Notes: a model not told the origin generated them from the sequence alone. A stretch of DNA of 64,000 bases from Plazaster borealis (GCA_021014325.1 CM037469.1:16108201-16172200); one strand, 5' to 3'; counted from the first letter of the stretch, positions 48,101 to 55,439 are shown. Program-made: numbers and translations.

Positions 48101-51100
48101 TGAAATGTGGAACTACCCGTAATCCTTCTTGTTCTCTTTGAACTATTCAAGGAAAGTGTGAGGATAGTAAAAGTTTTATTGTGTGATTTGATAGACTAAT
48201 CTTTTGGAGACGTATTCTTTGAGTGAGAACTCTGTGAATCATCTACAGACTGTTGATGACAATCACAGTTTTAAGAATTTGTTTGAGGGGAGACGATGTG
48301 TTTCATTTCGTTGTTCTTTGTTGTTCAGCCTACAAGGAATATCAAGGGACTCGGCCGATCAGTCGGGGTAAAGACATCTCCACCATCGAGGGAATGAAGG
48401 AGAGCAGCGAGGAAGAAATCAAGGAGGAGGAGAAGAAGAAACGAAAGAATAGGAGACGTCTCGGTGATCTCGATACGACCAGCGAGGAGGAAGAGGACGA
48501 GAAGAGTGAGGATTACAACATGGAAAGGTTTGTAAGATAATCAACCCTCCTACTGTCTGACCAATGTGGTTTTAAATGACAGATAAACTATTCAAGCCCG
48601 CAATATGATATTGTGTGGTAAATGCATCTACACTGTACACAGTCAACCCTCCTACTGTCTGACCAATCAATATCATCCACTGTGGTTATGAATGATAGGT
48701 TCACAAGGCCAGCCTGCAATCTGATATCATGTGGTGAATGCATATACACAGTACAAAGTCAACCCTCCTACTGTCTGACCAATCAGTATAATCTGTGGTT
48801 TTGAATGATAATATGCACAATACCAAACTGCTGTATGATATCATGTGGCGAATGCATACTACACAGTACAAAGTCAACCCTCCTACTGTCTGACCAATCA
48901 GTATAATCTGTGGTTTTGAATGATAGATGCACTACACCAACCTGCTATACGATATCATGTGGCGAATGCATACTACACAGTACAAAGTCAATCCCCTGAC
49001 TGTCTGACCATTCAATATCATCCACTGTGGTTTTGAATGATGAGCTATCAGCCTCTTATATTAATTTATGTGTTGGATGCATCTTTACTCTGTACACAGT
49101 CAACTCTCCTACTGTCCGACCATTTTGAATGATAGATAAGGGGTCCTGTCAAAATAATCCAGGACAGGTAGTCTTAACACAATTCTCTGATGTCAAATTT
49201 TCGACCCTCGTGTTCGACACCATCTGAACTGGCGATACGCAGCACACTCCCAAATGTTTAATTGCTTTTACATAGTGTATATACAGCCCAATAGAACCAT
49301 GCACAAAGATGGAGGCTAACTATTTACAGTGCGATTGGTATATTCCCAAGTACAATATCCATTAAAACAAATTAAACAAAATCAACCTACCGACCCTACC
49401 TTTTGAGGACCCTCTACGGACAAACAAAAAATATTTTTTGGGGGCTTATGTGGGTTTTCTCTGTCAGGAGTTTTCCTCCAAACTGCACATCTCTTCATCA
49501 TCTTATCCATCTTCTGGCATCCTATGGCAGTGGTATGTCGTGGCTGAGTGGTTAAGAGCACCGGACTCAAGCTCTGGTGTTTCTGATCAGCAGAGGTTGG
49601 GTTCAAGTCCCAGTCGTGTCATTTGTGTCCTTGAGGAGATGCTATACCATAATCGTTTTGTCCTTCGGATGGGGTATTAACCGTAGTTACTGTGTACTAG
49701 GACTGGTAGTGCACGTAAAAGAACCCTGAACACTTATCGTGGAAGAGTAGGGGTTTAACCCTGGTGTTTCACATAGAAAACACCCTTGTTTACAGGTTTC
49801 CTCAAGCTTGCGAGCTACAGTGATTAAGTTCACTTTCGGAGGCATCCTTGGTTTCATTACCAGAAATGTGTAACAATAATAGTAATTGGTTACAGGATCC
49901 CTTGGTTTCATAACCAGAAGATTTAAAATAACACTAGAAAAAATAAAAAATTGTTTTCTATGATAATTACTTCCTCAGTGAATTGGGGAGTGACCAAGAC
50001 TACGAGGAGATTGAGGGAGATGAAGAGGTTGACGATGATAGCTACATCAGTGAAGAAAGCGAGTCAGACGGACCAAGGAGGAAGAAATCTAAACGCTACT
50101 CCAAGTGGAACAGTCTCCCCAAACGACGGAGCCAGCGACGGCTGAAACATGTACGCTATAGAGACATATCAGAGGATGAAGAATTTGATTCAGGTAAGTG
50201 AACAAGTCAAATCATAAGTAAAGAGCTTTTGTCCATGAAAAGCCGATGCCATTGGTACCTAAGTTACTTTTGACATTTTGATTAAAGAGGGGCTCCAAGG
50301 TCAAATTCAGTTTTGTGATGTACTAATTTTCTAATTGATAAAGTCCTCAGGAAAGTGGGTGAAACAAGTCTCTAAACTCACATTAAAATGGTGTAAAATG
50401 CCATTTTATTTGATGATACTCTTTCATAAAGAAATTTGAAACGTGACTTCATCGGACATCAAACACAAAAGGTCAATATTATTATAAAGTGGAATTTTTG
50501 TGCCAGTCAAAAGTTCAAATTCAATGCAATTTTGGTTGAATATCATCAAAATTCACGAATGAACTTAAAATTCTCATCACAAAAATCGTAAAGACCATAT
50601 TTTTGAACGAACGGTTTTTGATTTTGACAAAAATGAAACTTGGTTAAGGGTATCACACAGTGTGGCAATTTTACACACCGTTTTTATGTGAGGTTAGAGC
50701 TTTGTGATTTTGATTTCATCTTCATAAGGACTACATCTGTTGGAAAATGAGTGGAGCACAAAACTGAATTTTATCCTGGAGTTCCTCTTTGTTAAAGATT
50801 TTTTATAGGAGTCTTCCTTGTAATTAGAGACTTAGAAAGGTTTACAAAAAGATAGGTTGTAGTTTGGTGCCAACATTTTGCAAGAAACACTGGTGCAAGC
50901 CCCCTCCTCTTTTTATGTAAGTCGTCTTCGTTTTTTTTAGGTCTATGACAACTGAAACAGGACCAATAGATGAATGTCTTTTATCCAGAGAATAAAGCAA
51001 TATTGGTGACTAAAATGTCTTGGTCAGGGACACAACACAAGTGCCTTGCCCGCCCAGGTTGGCATTCAAATATATATTGCTAAGAACATTTTCATAGGAA

Positions 51101-52126
51101 TTATTGAGGGTAATTTGTCTCGGCATCTAGCCATAAAATTGAAATCCTGTTGTTAACCAATGCTCTACCATGGCTTTCTAACTCTTTAAATTTCCAGAAA
51201 GTGAACAGTACAGTGAATACAGTGACGACAGCGAACCAAAGACGAAAAAACGGAAAACAGCCAAGCATCGTGGACGTGATTCTTACGACGACCACTCAGA
51301 GGGCAGCGATCAATCAGACCAATCAGGGGGAACAAAACGTAAGCCAAGACACAGGGGCAAAGTCATGTCCGATTCGGATTCGTCAGAGGACACTGGATAT
51401 GTACGCAAACGAAAATTCCGATTGGAGAGCGATGATGATGAGGAGGTTGATGATCGTGAGGAACGTGTGAGTAGGAAAAACGCTACTTCTGAGGAGGAAA
51501 GTGGACCGGTTGTACGCAAAAAACCGACAGCGGTGGTGCGACGTAAGCCGAAAAAGGTACTTGATGACAGCGATTATAGTGCGAATGAAGGACTGAAAAC
51601 CACGAGAGTGTCCGCCAAACGAGTTGATTACCGGAAAATGGCTGCGGAGAGTAACTCTGAAGAATCCGAAGAAGAGGAGGAGGAGGAGGAAGAAGAAGAG
51701 GATGAGGAGATGGACGATGAGAAGGAAGACAAAAAGGAAAACAGGAAAGAGGACAAGGAAGATGGAGACGAGAAGCAGAGCGACGAACTGCAAAAAGAAA
51801 TCAAGAAAGACGACAGTTCACGGACGGAGAAAAAAACAACTTACCCGGACATTGAGCAGGACTCGAATAAGGAGAACGAGCAAGCGCCACAGCCGTCTAT
51901 GAGGGACTTAAAAGCCAAGGATTCTGTGAAGAAGACAGACGATTACGCAACAAAGTCCTCCGTTTCGCCACCGGTCAGTAACGGGGCCACCGTGAATGGT
52001 AGTGGAGCCATCGTCAATGGGAATCCCTCCTCCGGCGGTAACGGAGGCGGTACTACTACGGGTGAGGATGAAGATGATTTGTTAGGTGTGACGGATCTGG
52101 TAGAGTATGTCACTCAGGATGTATGA
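29971..52126 (+). CDS. RSF1: RSF1 homologue (remodeling and spacing factor 1), whole gene, 13 coding exons
   Basis: Joined exons give 3612 bases, 1203 residues plus stop; human RSF1 is about 1440. Known role: histone-binding subunit that pairs with the ISWI ATPase SNF2H/SMARCA5 to form the nucleosome-spacing complex RSF in the nucleus. Seen in order: N-terminus with CPDFAVVCSFLERYG (residues 7-21), a helical remodeler-type region over exons 2-5 ending in YWFQK and YREEQDD, an acidic/lysine-rich exon 7, a Cys4-His-Cys3 PHD finger at about 543-588, a basic DVTLKKKERKRKRR segment, RRSRRNRKEINYKFEDFDTA, GKDISTIEG, serine/acid-rich tails and the C-terminal DLLGVTDLVEYV. All phases join and all introns are GT-AG. 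The shorter length against human is mainly in the low-complexity regions. Confidence 0.97.
30101..32566 (+). other. RSF1 intron 1 contents
   Basis: AT-rich, with poly(T) runs near 31030 and 31591-31613. A family C SINE lies at 32228-32480. No other exon or element was recognised. Confidence 0.5.
32228..32480 (+). repeat. tRNA-like SINE, family C copy
   Basis: Head GGTTGGCTCAGTGGTTTGTC, then GTCGAACCTAGGAC, body GGTTTTCAGTCCCTACC and GGGGTTTTCCTC, tail CCTTGGTTTCATTACTAGAA. Closely parallels the copies at 22070 and 40092. Confidence 0.65.
32567..32658 (+). CDS. RSF1: RSF1 exon 2
   Basis: After TTTTTTTTTCAG, the 92-base exon completes a valine codon and encodes VPPLLQDLIIKLMKKARKSF to KYLAK; donor AAG|GTAAAC. 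Matches the helical region after the RSF1 N-terminus. Confidence 0.95.
32783..32900 (+). repeat. tRNA-derived SINE, family A copy
   Basis: GAGACCGCCGACATAAGGGC leads into AGCTCAGTTGGTGGAGCG, then GGTTGCAGGATCGAATCCC and TTCTTTGTTCAACCC. Same layout as 59805-60010. Confidence 0.7.
33131..33523. mobile_element. Foldback element, AAAGGTATTATACAGGATTGG subfamily
   Basis: Begins TTTAAAGGTATTATACAGG and ends in its inverse, CCTGTATAATACCTTTAAA. A second copy in reverse internal orientation is at 62578-62946. In RSF1 intron 2. Confidence 0.75.
33600..33695 (+). CDS. RSF1: RSF1 exon 3
   Basis: After TTTTTTAG, 96 bases in phase 0 encode MCRERFSEVAAWEVERFGFA to SIIR; donor AGG|GTGAGT. Matches the CQEFNSTWAWEMEK region of vertebrate RSF1. 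Confidence 0.95.
33718..34092. mobile_element. Foldback element of the TTAAAGG family
   Basis: Begins CCTTAAAGGGTCTGTATACG and ends ACGTATACAATC...AAATCCCTTAAG. The middle has the usual family features (TTGGATAGTGTAATGCATTTTG, GAAATTTTCACAGG). Confidence 0.65.
34116..34258. mobile_element. Short foldback (143 bp) beginning CAATTGTTGCACGCT
   Basis: CAATTGTTGCACGCTGTGAC at the left is inverted at the right (GAGCATGCAACAATTG); the arms extend through GTGTTTTGTACACCC. The loop is about 40 bases. CG-rich compared with surrounding DNA. Confidence 0.75.
34374..34729. mobile_element. Foldback element, TTAAAGGCACTGTACAC family
   Basis: Begins TTAAAGGCACTGTACACG and ends CGTGTTCAGTGCCTTTAA. Internal ATTGAGCCCAAATTTTCACA and AGTATAAAACATTGTGAGAA blocks are shared with 10030-10410 and 61963-62338. 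Confidence 0.8.
34760..34905 (+). repeat. Dispersed repeat, CAGGCCT...GGTGCCCTTTG family
   Basis: Diverged copy of a repeat also at 21005-21165 and 53888-54050, recognised by TTGGTGCCCTTTG and GTGCCCTTTACAAAACAAAA. Reverse-orientation copies are at about 38210-38335 and 44430-44570. Confidence 0.5.
35560..35680 (+). pseudogene. Fragment of a non-LTR retrotransposon reverse transcriptase C-terminus
   Basis: One plus-strand frame reads CWNSLPGACFPPAYNLDCFK and continues RNVNSYLQLP. The pattern WNSLP, then FK about 20 residues later, then SYL is typical of the end of LINE reverse transcriptase ORFs. No upstream reverse transcriptase domain is present. In RSF1 intron 3. Confidence 0.55.
35727..36078. 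mobile_element. Foldback element, TTAAAGGGTGTGTACAAC subfamily
   Basis: Begins TTTAAAGGGTGTGTACAACA and ends TGTTGTACACACCCTTTAA. Nearly identical to 17082-17432, suggesting fairly recent spread. In RSF1 intron 3. Confidence 0.8.
36191..36319 (+). CDS. RSF1: RSF1 exon 4
   Basis: After TATTCTTCAG, 43 codons encode FLCESQFDENFKFKAIVNEE through RDKMGLVYWFQK; donor AAG|GTACAT. This is the highly conserved CECQFDDN / GRDKDGLMYWYQ block of RSF1. Confidence 0.97.
36680..37281. mobile_element. TIR element beginning CAGGGTTCTGCCCA (about 600 bp)
   Basis: Left end CAGGGTTCTGCCCACGGTGG; right end TGGGCAGAACCCTG is its inverse. The inner part is CG-rich. A related inverse end (CACCGCTATGGTCGAACCCTG) occurs at about 37545-37568, suggesting a second, decayed copy side by side. 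In RSF1 intron 4; the short ORFs inside are not convincing. Confidence 0.6.
37590..37803 (+). repeat. Tandem repeat, about 63-bp unit, 3 to 3.5 copies
   Basis: Repeated phrases GGTTGATTTTGGAGGATTG and GCAGTAGGGATCCTACATAA recur every 60-65 bases with about 10-20 percent divergence. In RSF1 intron 4, ending about 100 bases before exon 5. Confidence 0.7.
37906..37982 (+). CDS. RSF1: RSF1 exon 5
   Basis: After CTCTTTAAG, 77 bases encode DEDTNIRIYREEQDDPESST and WEVIS plus two bases; donor TG|GTAAGT. Corresponds to the NVRMYIEEQDDQDGSSW block of human RSF1. Confidence 0.96.
38385..38640 (+). repeat. tRNA-derived SINE, family B copy
   Basis: Box B-like GGATGTGGGTTCGAATTCTA, a body ending GGCGCCTTGAGCATCCCTTG and GTGCGCATTATAAA, then a (TTA)n tail. 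Partner fragments of the same 3' end are at 38641-38745, 43913-43985 and 61438-61480. In RSF1 intron 5. Confidence 0.65.
38946..39106 (+). CDS. RSF1: RSF1 exon 6
   Basis: After TATTTCTTGCAG, completes a cysteine codon and encodes DRDQMENLITALKSGTNVVA and a serine-rich stretch to NNK plus one base; donor AAAG|GTAGAT. It aligns with the region after WKCIVRNRNE in vertebrates, then becomes low-complexity. Confidence 0.93.
39221..39563. mobile_element. Foldback element of the TTAAAGG family
   Basis: Begins TTTAAAGGTATTGTACACTT and ends AGTGTACAGGGCCTTTAAA; the internal CTCAATTGGTCATCGAGATC block is shared with other copies. Its right end overlaps the left end of the next element. Confidence 0.75.
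39559..39941. mobile_element. Foldback element adjoining the previous one
   Basis: Begins TTTAAAGGCAGGGTTTACTT and ends AAGGTGTACCCTGCCCTTAA. Internal CGACTCCCTTTGAAGTAG and AGCCCAAATTTTCACAGG blocks mark the family. The two copies sit end to end in RSF1 intron 6. Confidence 0.75.
40092..40345 (+). repeat. tRNA-like SINE, family C copy
   Basis: GTTTCGAATCCCGCCGGGGC, then GGGTTTTCAGTCCCTACC, TTTCCTCCCACATCTAAAAC and a tail of repeated AATGA. Ends about 170 bases before RSF1 exon 7. Confidence 0.65.
40513..41489 (+). CDS. RSF1: RSF1 exon 7 (acidic/basic region, first half of PHD)
   Basis: After TTTAAACAG, 977 bases remain open in one frame and end at TGG|GTAAAT. Starts ESSTVPSPETPGKECKGK, is rich in Lys, Glu and Asp throughout, includes the basic patch KKIQKKRRKKGAKSRFTPRR, and ends with CCKCGMYNHPEW, the first zinc-ligand pair of the PHD finger. 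Low-complexity charge-rich sequence is normal for RSF1 here. The long open frame on the other strand is a shadow of this composition. Confidence 0.95.
41540..41765 (+). repeat. tRNA-derived SINE, family B copy with poly(A)
   Basis: GTGTGGGTTTGAGTCCCGGT, then ACTTGTGTCCTTTAGCAAGAC and CACGTAAAAGAACCCAGTTA, ending in about 20 A residues at 41743-41762. Same order as in 44085-44340 (reverse). Confidence 0.7.
42120..42210. repeat. Short inverted repeat
   Basis: ATTGTCACTCATTTTCCC at 42120 and its inverse at 42192-42209 enclose about 55 bases. In RSF1 intron 7. Confidence 0.6.
42439..42543 (+). CDS. RSF1: RSF1 exon 8 (rest of PHD finger)
   Basis: After TTCTCACAG, 35 codons encode ILLCDKCDSGYHTACLRPPL and MIIPDGNWYCPNCEH; donor CAC|GTAAGT. 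Supplies the remaining PHD ligands (CDKC, HTAC, CPNC). Nearly identical to vertebrate RSF1 over this exon. Confidence 0.98.
42574..43192. mobile_element. Foldback element, AAAGAGGAAG...CAATTTTGTGATGTACTCA family
   Basis: Left arm AAGAGGAAGGGAAAAGACCAATTCAATTTTGTGATG is mirrored at 43140-43192; the inner arms also pair (ATTTACACCATTTTAA). A relative with the same ends is at 50286-50800. In RSF1 intron 8. Confidence 0.7.
43395..43844. mobile_element. Foldback element, TTAAAGGTAGGGTTATAGATTGG subfamily
   Basis: Ends are AAAGGTAGGGTTATAGATTGG and CCAATCTGTGACCCTACCTT. The centre is a perfect 34-base palindrome (43648-43681, half-site CTGAGAAACGATTCATG). Partial relatives at 395-596, 1403-1790 and 45660-45905. 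Confidence 0.75.
44085..44340 (-). repeat. tRNA-Leu-like SINE, family B, with well-preserved tRNA head
   Basis: On the minus strand the head (44333 down to 44246, 88 bases) folds as a leucine tRNA-like cloverleaf: GTGTCATGGCCGAGCGGATA at the 5' end, an ACTCAAGCT anticodon loop (CAA), GTGGGTTCGAATCCCA T-arm and CGTGACAC pairing with the 5' end. The SINE body follows at once (ACTTGTGTCCTTAAGTAAGA), so this is read as a SINE rather than a working tRNA gene. Confidence 0.75.
44575..45255. mobile_element. Foldback element (GGCCCAATTTCATAGAGCTG family) with an internal insertion
   Basis: Outer ends are GGGCCCAATTTCATAGAGCT and GCTCTATGAATTTGGGCCC. Inside, GGGACCATGGACAGATGGAT with GGCACAGTCGCAATCCGACGC at 44706-44760 is roughly inverted at 45115-45187. 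A third copy of that inner end is at 45598-45670. In RSF1 intron 8. Confidence 0.65.
45335..45475 (+). CDS. RSF1: RSF1 exon 9
   Basis: After CTACTTTCAG, 47 codons encode EKLIARLVDTLEEVDVTLKK, the basic KERKRKRRD and ICMNNILPG; donor GGG|GTAAGT. Matches the KLEEQLQDLDVALKKKERAERR to IENIIPP block of vertebrates. Confidence 0.96.
45521..45905 (+). repeat. Repeat remnants in RSF1 intron 9
   Basis: 45521-45590 is a single diverged unit of the 112-bp tandem repeat (CTGCTGTCTGACCATTCAGT). 45598-45665 is a fragment of the insertion seen inside 44575-45255. 45660-45905 is the right half of the TTAAAGGTAGGGT foldback, ending TTACCCTACCTTT. Confidence 0.55.
45952..46312 (+). CDS. RSF1: RSF1 exon 10
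   Basis: After CTTAATCAG, 361 bases encode an arginine-rich stretch, an acidic run (NEDEEEDEDEEGDFE), RRSRRNRKEINYKFEDFDTA and QEEVVEHKK plus one base. Donor AAAG|GTTATT departs from the usual GTAAG/GTGAG, but joining here restores KKAYKEYQGTRP with exon 11. Confidence 0.92.
46340..46495 (-). repeat. tRNA-derived SINE, family D
   Basis: On the minus strand: CTGGTCTAGTGGTAAGACAC (box A-like) and GTCAGGTGTTCAAATCCCAC (box B-like), followed by a short tail. In RSF1 intron 10 just before the minisatellite. Confidence 0.6.
46551..48046 (+). repeat. Minisatellite, 22 copies of a 68-bp unit with higher-order structure
   Basis: Exactly 22 x 68 = 1496 bases, with no indels between units. The unit begins GTAGGATTTGAAACTTTGCA and ends with CACCATGTACATGA. 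From unit 7 (46959) variants follow the order A-B-C-D, A-B-C-D, A-B-D, A-B-D, A, marked by ATATGAAACG (A), GATCTAG with CGCC (B, C), GTAGAATTTG (C, D) and AATCTAATAAG (D). 68 is not a multiple of 3, so the array is not coding. It fills most of RSF1 intron 10. Confidence 0.95.
48047..48090 (-). repeat. Hairpin tail flanking the minisatellite
   Basis: GAATTCTCT then GGTGGTTCTGAAAGAGCC, read on the minus strand as a GGCTCTTTCAGAACC hairpin followed by AGAGAATTC and the 68-bp unit. The same order is seen at 56301-56345 and 23880-23950. Confidence 0.6.
48329..48527 (+). CDS. RSF1: RSF1 exon 11
   Basis: After TTTGTTGTTCAG, 199 bases encode AYKEYQGTRPISRGKDISTI, then acidic/lysine-rich sequence to EDYNME plus two bases; donor AG|GTTTGT. 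The GKDISTI motif is conserved in RSF1. Confidence 0.94.
48540..49130 (+). repeat. Tandem repeat, about 112-bp unit, about 5 copies
   Basis: Unit start TCAACCCTCCTACTGTCTGA recurs at 48541, 48643, 48760, 48870, 48988 and 49101 (spacing 101-118). Each unit contains GGTTTTGAATGATAGAT and GATATCATGTGG. The same unit occurs at 53568-53870 and singly at 45521. Confidence 0.85.
49436..49925 (+). repeat. Nested SINEs: family B inserted in family C
   Basis: Family C body (GGGTTTTCTCTGTCAGGAGT, TTTTCCTCC) at 49440-49525 resumes at about 49790 with ACAGGTTTCCTCAAGCTTGC and CCTTGGTTTCATTACCAGAA. Between them is a family B SINE with head GGCTGAGTGGTTAAGAGCAC, GGTTGGGTTCAAGTCCCAGT and ACGTAAAAGAACCC. The CCTTGGTTTCATAACCAGAA tail is duplicated. 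Confidence 0.65.
49979..50193 (+). CDS. RSF1: RSF1 exon 12
   Basis: After ACTTCCTCAG, 215 bases complete a serine codon and encode ELGSDQDYEEIEGDEEVDDD, SYISEESESDG, KSKRYSKWNSLPKRRSQRRL and SEDEEFDS plus one base; donor CAG|GTAAGT. Serine/acid and Arg-rich, as in the RSF1 C-terminal part. Confidence 0.93.
50286..50800. mobile_element. Foldback element related to 42574-43192
   Basis: Starts AAAGAGGGGCTCCAAGGTCA, TTCAGTTTTGTGATGTACTA and ends AACTGAATTTTATCCTGGAG TTCCTCTTT in inverse. In RSF1 intron 12. Confidence 0.65.
51198..52126 (+). CDS. RSF1: RSF1 exon 13 (last)
   Basis: After AATTTCCAG, 929 bases encode ESEQYSEYSDDSEPKTKKRK, several SDSSED/ESDDDEE-type acidic clusters (possible casein kinase 2 sites), a run of about 13 glutamates, a Ser/Gly/Asn linker (residues about 1145-1185) and the conserved C-terminus EDDLLGVTDLVEYVTQDV, then TGA. 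The end matches the EEDELLRVTDLVDYV terminus of vertebrate RSF1, so the stop is correct. Confidence 0.96.
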
Positions 52127-53225
52127 GAACTCGTCTCCGCTCCGTTGCAAAAGTTTTTATCGCTAAGATTTGAGACTGTACAATATGAGAGGATACTTTT
52201 TAGATTACACAGTGTCTATATTTAAATAGCCCCAGACCTTTATCATAAGGAAGCCATCTTGGTTTTTTTTTCTACACAAAACTATTACAGCCAAAGTGAG
52301 GCTGGATGCAGATATAGTCTGGCCCTGTTTATTATTAGTGCTACATGTACATTAAATGAGTACGGGAATACTACCAGGATGACCAAAAGTTGGTAATGGT
52401 CAATTCTTAAATTTCAATGTACATGTGTAGGTGTAGAACTTGTTTTACATCTTGGCCGTGACATTTGTATTTGTTGTTTATGTTCAATGGGTGTTTTCTT
52501 GGTGTTTTGTTGAAAGTGTTTGTTTACACTTTTATAAGTCTCTATAGTGTAGGGTGTGATGTTTGTCTCTTTAACAAAGCAATTTTTTTTCTTCAAATTA
52601 TGCGGAAGTATTCCAGTATCTCTCAGTTGTGTTTATTTATTATCTTTATGGGAAAAGGATTACTGTGATTTTACTCCCCTACCGCAAAAATCAGGGAGAT
52701 CTCGAAAATAGTGAAACAGCACTAAAAGCGAAGACAAATTGAAACATCAGTATTGATATCAGTGCCATGTGATGTCTTAAACTTTCTCTGCGATATGTTG
52801 ATAAATACTCGCCTTGTAGTCCTGGAGGTCAAGTTCGCGCAAAGGACCAATGGTTAACTAGTGGTTGTTTAGTGACATACGTAGGGCATGCGCACAGAAT
52901 TTACAGTGCAAATGACTCTAGTCATGTCATGCCAACGCAACCGGCGCTCAACGTACGTTATCATTTTCTGATAACTTGTCCACTCTGCACTGTGCTATGA
53001 AAGCGGCTATTGATAACCAGCTATGCAAACTTCCCAGTAGGCTGGTTAAAAATAGTCGACTGGCGTAGTCCAACTATCATCGACTAGATAGAGTTCGGGC
53101 TAACTTAGTCGAACTATGGTCAACGATGGTCCTTGCGCAAACTTGGCCCCAGTTAGGTGCTATTTAAAAACTCTTTTTCTCATCTGTTTGATGAGCAAAT
53201 AAACTAAGTTTTGAGTTTTAGCAGG
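52127..53225 (+). other. RSF1 3' UTR and downstream
   Basis: AT-rich and non-coding. An AATAAA at 53198-53203 is a plausible poly(A) signal about 1.07 kb after the stop. The exact 3' end cannot be set from sequence alone. Confidence 0.45.
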
Positions 53226-53567
53226 TAGTGCCTGGTTTTCGGATCAACAATCACAAATGTATTTTTGAGAATTTGTATTCATGAGCTGACTTTGTTTTAG
53301 TTATCAAAAGATCAAAAAATGGTTCAAGGTTTTGCTGGAATTACAAAAAAAGAAGATGAAGAAAAAAGCGATTAGAATGTGTCTGTTGCTGGTTTTTAAG
53401 AGGAAATATTTGTTGATAAAACCAGAACAGTGTTGACTGAGAGTTATCGCATAAAGCTACATCAAGAATGTTTTTCCTCGCCATATGGAAGTTTAATTGT
53501 ACATGAAGCAGGTTATATCGTCATGTAATTTCTGCTGTTTCTGAGTTGGGCTTTAACACAGGAATTT

Positions 53568-53870
53568 CCCAACCCTCTTACTGTCTGACCATTTAATATC
53601 ATCAACTGTTGTTTTGAATGATAGATAAACTATGCCAGCCTGCAATATGATATCATGTGGTGAATGCATCTACACAGTACACAGTCAACCCTCGCACTGT
53701 TTGACCATTCAATGTCACCCACTATGGTTTTGAATGATAGATAATCTACGCAAGCCTGCACTATGATATGTGAATGCGTTTACAGAGTCAACACTCCTAC
53801 TGTCTGACCATATTATAATATCGCCGGCTGAGGTTTTTAATGAAAGATAAACTATGCCAGCGTGCAATGT
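53568..53870 (+). repeat. 112-bp tandem repeat, second array (2.6 copies)
   Basis: Unit starts (CAACCCTCTTACTGTCTGAC and variants) at 53570, 53685 and 53787. Same unit as 48540-49130. Confidence 0.8.
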
Positions 53871-53887
53871 CCAAAGCCTGCACACAT

Positions 53888-54050
53888 GGCACAGGCCTGG
53901 AGTTACACGGAGACCATGGCCTCCATTGCCCATGGTCTTGTCCTTGGTGCCCCTTCAAAAGTGTCCCATAGACTTTCAGATTTTACAATGGAAGTGCCCT
54001 TTGCAAAATGAAAATGGCCTTGCCGTTTTCAAAGATGAATTTACAGGCCT
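53888..54050 (+). repeat. Dispersed repeat, CAGGCCTGGAGTTACACGG copy
   Basis: Shares CAGGCCTGGA, CATGGCCTC, CTTGGTGCCCCTTCA, CCCATAGACTTT and GGAAGTGCCCTTTGCAAAAT with 21005-21165. It resembles a fragment spread by copying; no ORF. Confidence 0.6.
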
Positions 54051-55300
54051 GATGGCCATAGCGTCAATTGAAGTGTTTCTTCAACATTTGCCATTATTTG
54101 TTTATTTGTAAGTTTAGTTTTGTAACTAATGTAATACTTGTTGGTCTCCAAAGGGTAAATGACTAAAACTAAACATTAATGTACTCTAATGACTTCATAT
54201 CGTCTCTAAACTATCATTGATCTAAACCCTTCTTAACACGCTCATATCTACCTACTTATATTTTTGTATGATATTTACTTTGTTTCTCCAATTATTAGGA
54301 ATCAATTTTTAAGAATGATCTTTACCTGAATTGAATATTTGTTTTGGCAGTAACGTCTGTGGTTTAGTTGCAACTACTGGTCTTTGTCATGGTGCAGATT
54401 TTTCTTTTTCGAATACATTGTATAATCAAAAGGTATTGCCAAATGCTCAGTTATTGTCAGTTGCTCTGTTTAACCCAAATGACAATGATAAAATTACATT
54501 GTAATGTCCCAGACTATTATTTACCTTCCAGCCTCGGTTTGGTTACAGTGTGTGTAATGACAAACAAAATCAAGATGGCCTCGTCATGAAAAAGGTCTCT
54601 CCACCATGAAAAGCTTCAAATCCGGGTTCATTTATACATGATGTAATTTATCTGTTTTCTCCTCCCCCATCAGCCTTACAGATTCCATGGAATTTTTAAT
54701 GAAGTGGCACGTACCATAGCTTGTCCTATTTAGCGTTTATAGATCTGTCTTTCAATGTATTCGACAGAGAAGTGTTGCTTCATATTTGACTTGTTTGGTG
54801 TCTTTACAATATTGTGTATACTTTACTGGAATATGACTTAGATTGAGAATTATGTATTTTATCCTAATAACTCATCTGCATTCTTAAGTTGTGTTTTCCC
54901 AGACTCGTTTTTATGTATCGGTCCCCTCATCGAATGAGGCATGCTAAAACAAGATGGTCGGCTTGGTTGATCCTACATCAGATGGGAACGAGGTTGCATT
55001 TTCCCTATTTGAAACCTGTGAAGTTACTTGCACGTGTTCACATTGAATTTCAGTTATCACTGAAAACCATTAGATTGTGGCACAAACCTCGTCAGATGTG
55101 TATCCATTCTCCAATTCCTTAACGAACTAATCATGATTTTCCTGATTATAAAACAACAAAATTGTTTCGATTCCTTTGCAAGGCAAGAGATGTAAGCATT
55201 ATGTACTAAATCGTGAAAAGAACATTCAACGTTCTTACGCAATTTTCCTCAAGAACTGGAGCTTCAATTTCCATTTGAACTTATGAAGATGTACTATTTC
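54051..55300. other. No recognisable feature
   Basis: AT-rich DNA with short ORFs and no family resemblance. Confidence 0.4.
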
Positions 55301-55319
55301 ATTTTATTTTATTTTATAA

Positions 55320-55402
55320 ACTAACCTCGTGTTCTTCCCCAAACAATTATCAAGCTGAGAAGAATAACGATCACGTGCATAGTCCGCCATTGCTGAGGTC
55401 AA
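55320..55402 (-). CDS. Possible first coding exon of an unknown gene
   Basis: Minus-strand ATG at about 55392 in the strong context AGCAATGG opens MADYARDRYSSQLDNCLGKN followed by a donor-like AG|GTTAGT near 55326. Promoter-like DNA lies upstream on this strand. No downstream exon was identified before RSF1, so it may be a false or orphan exon. Product unknown. Confidence 0.25.
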
Positions 55403-55439
55403 ACAAAAATAATCATGAAAACGTCCACGTGTGTAAGCG

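Noticed and set aside
51383..51793. 136-codon minus-strand open frame
   Set aside because: Antisense to the acidic part of RSF1 exon 13; same composition effect.
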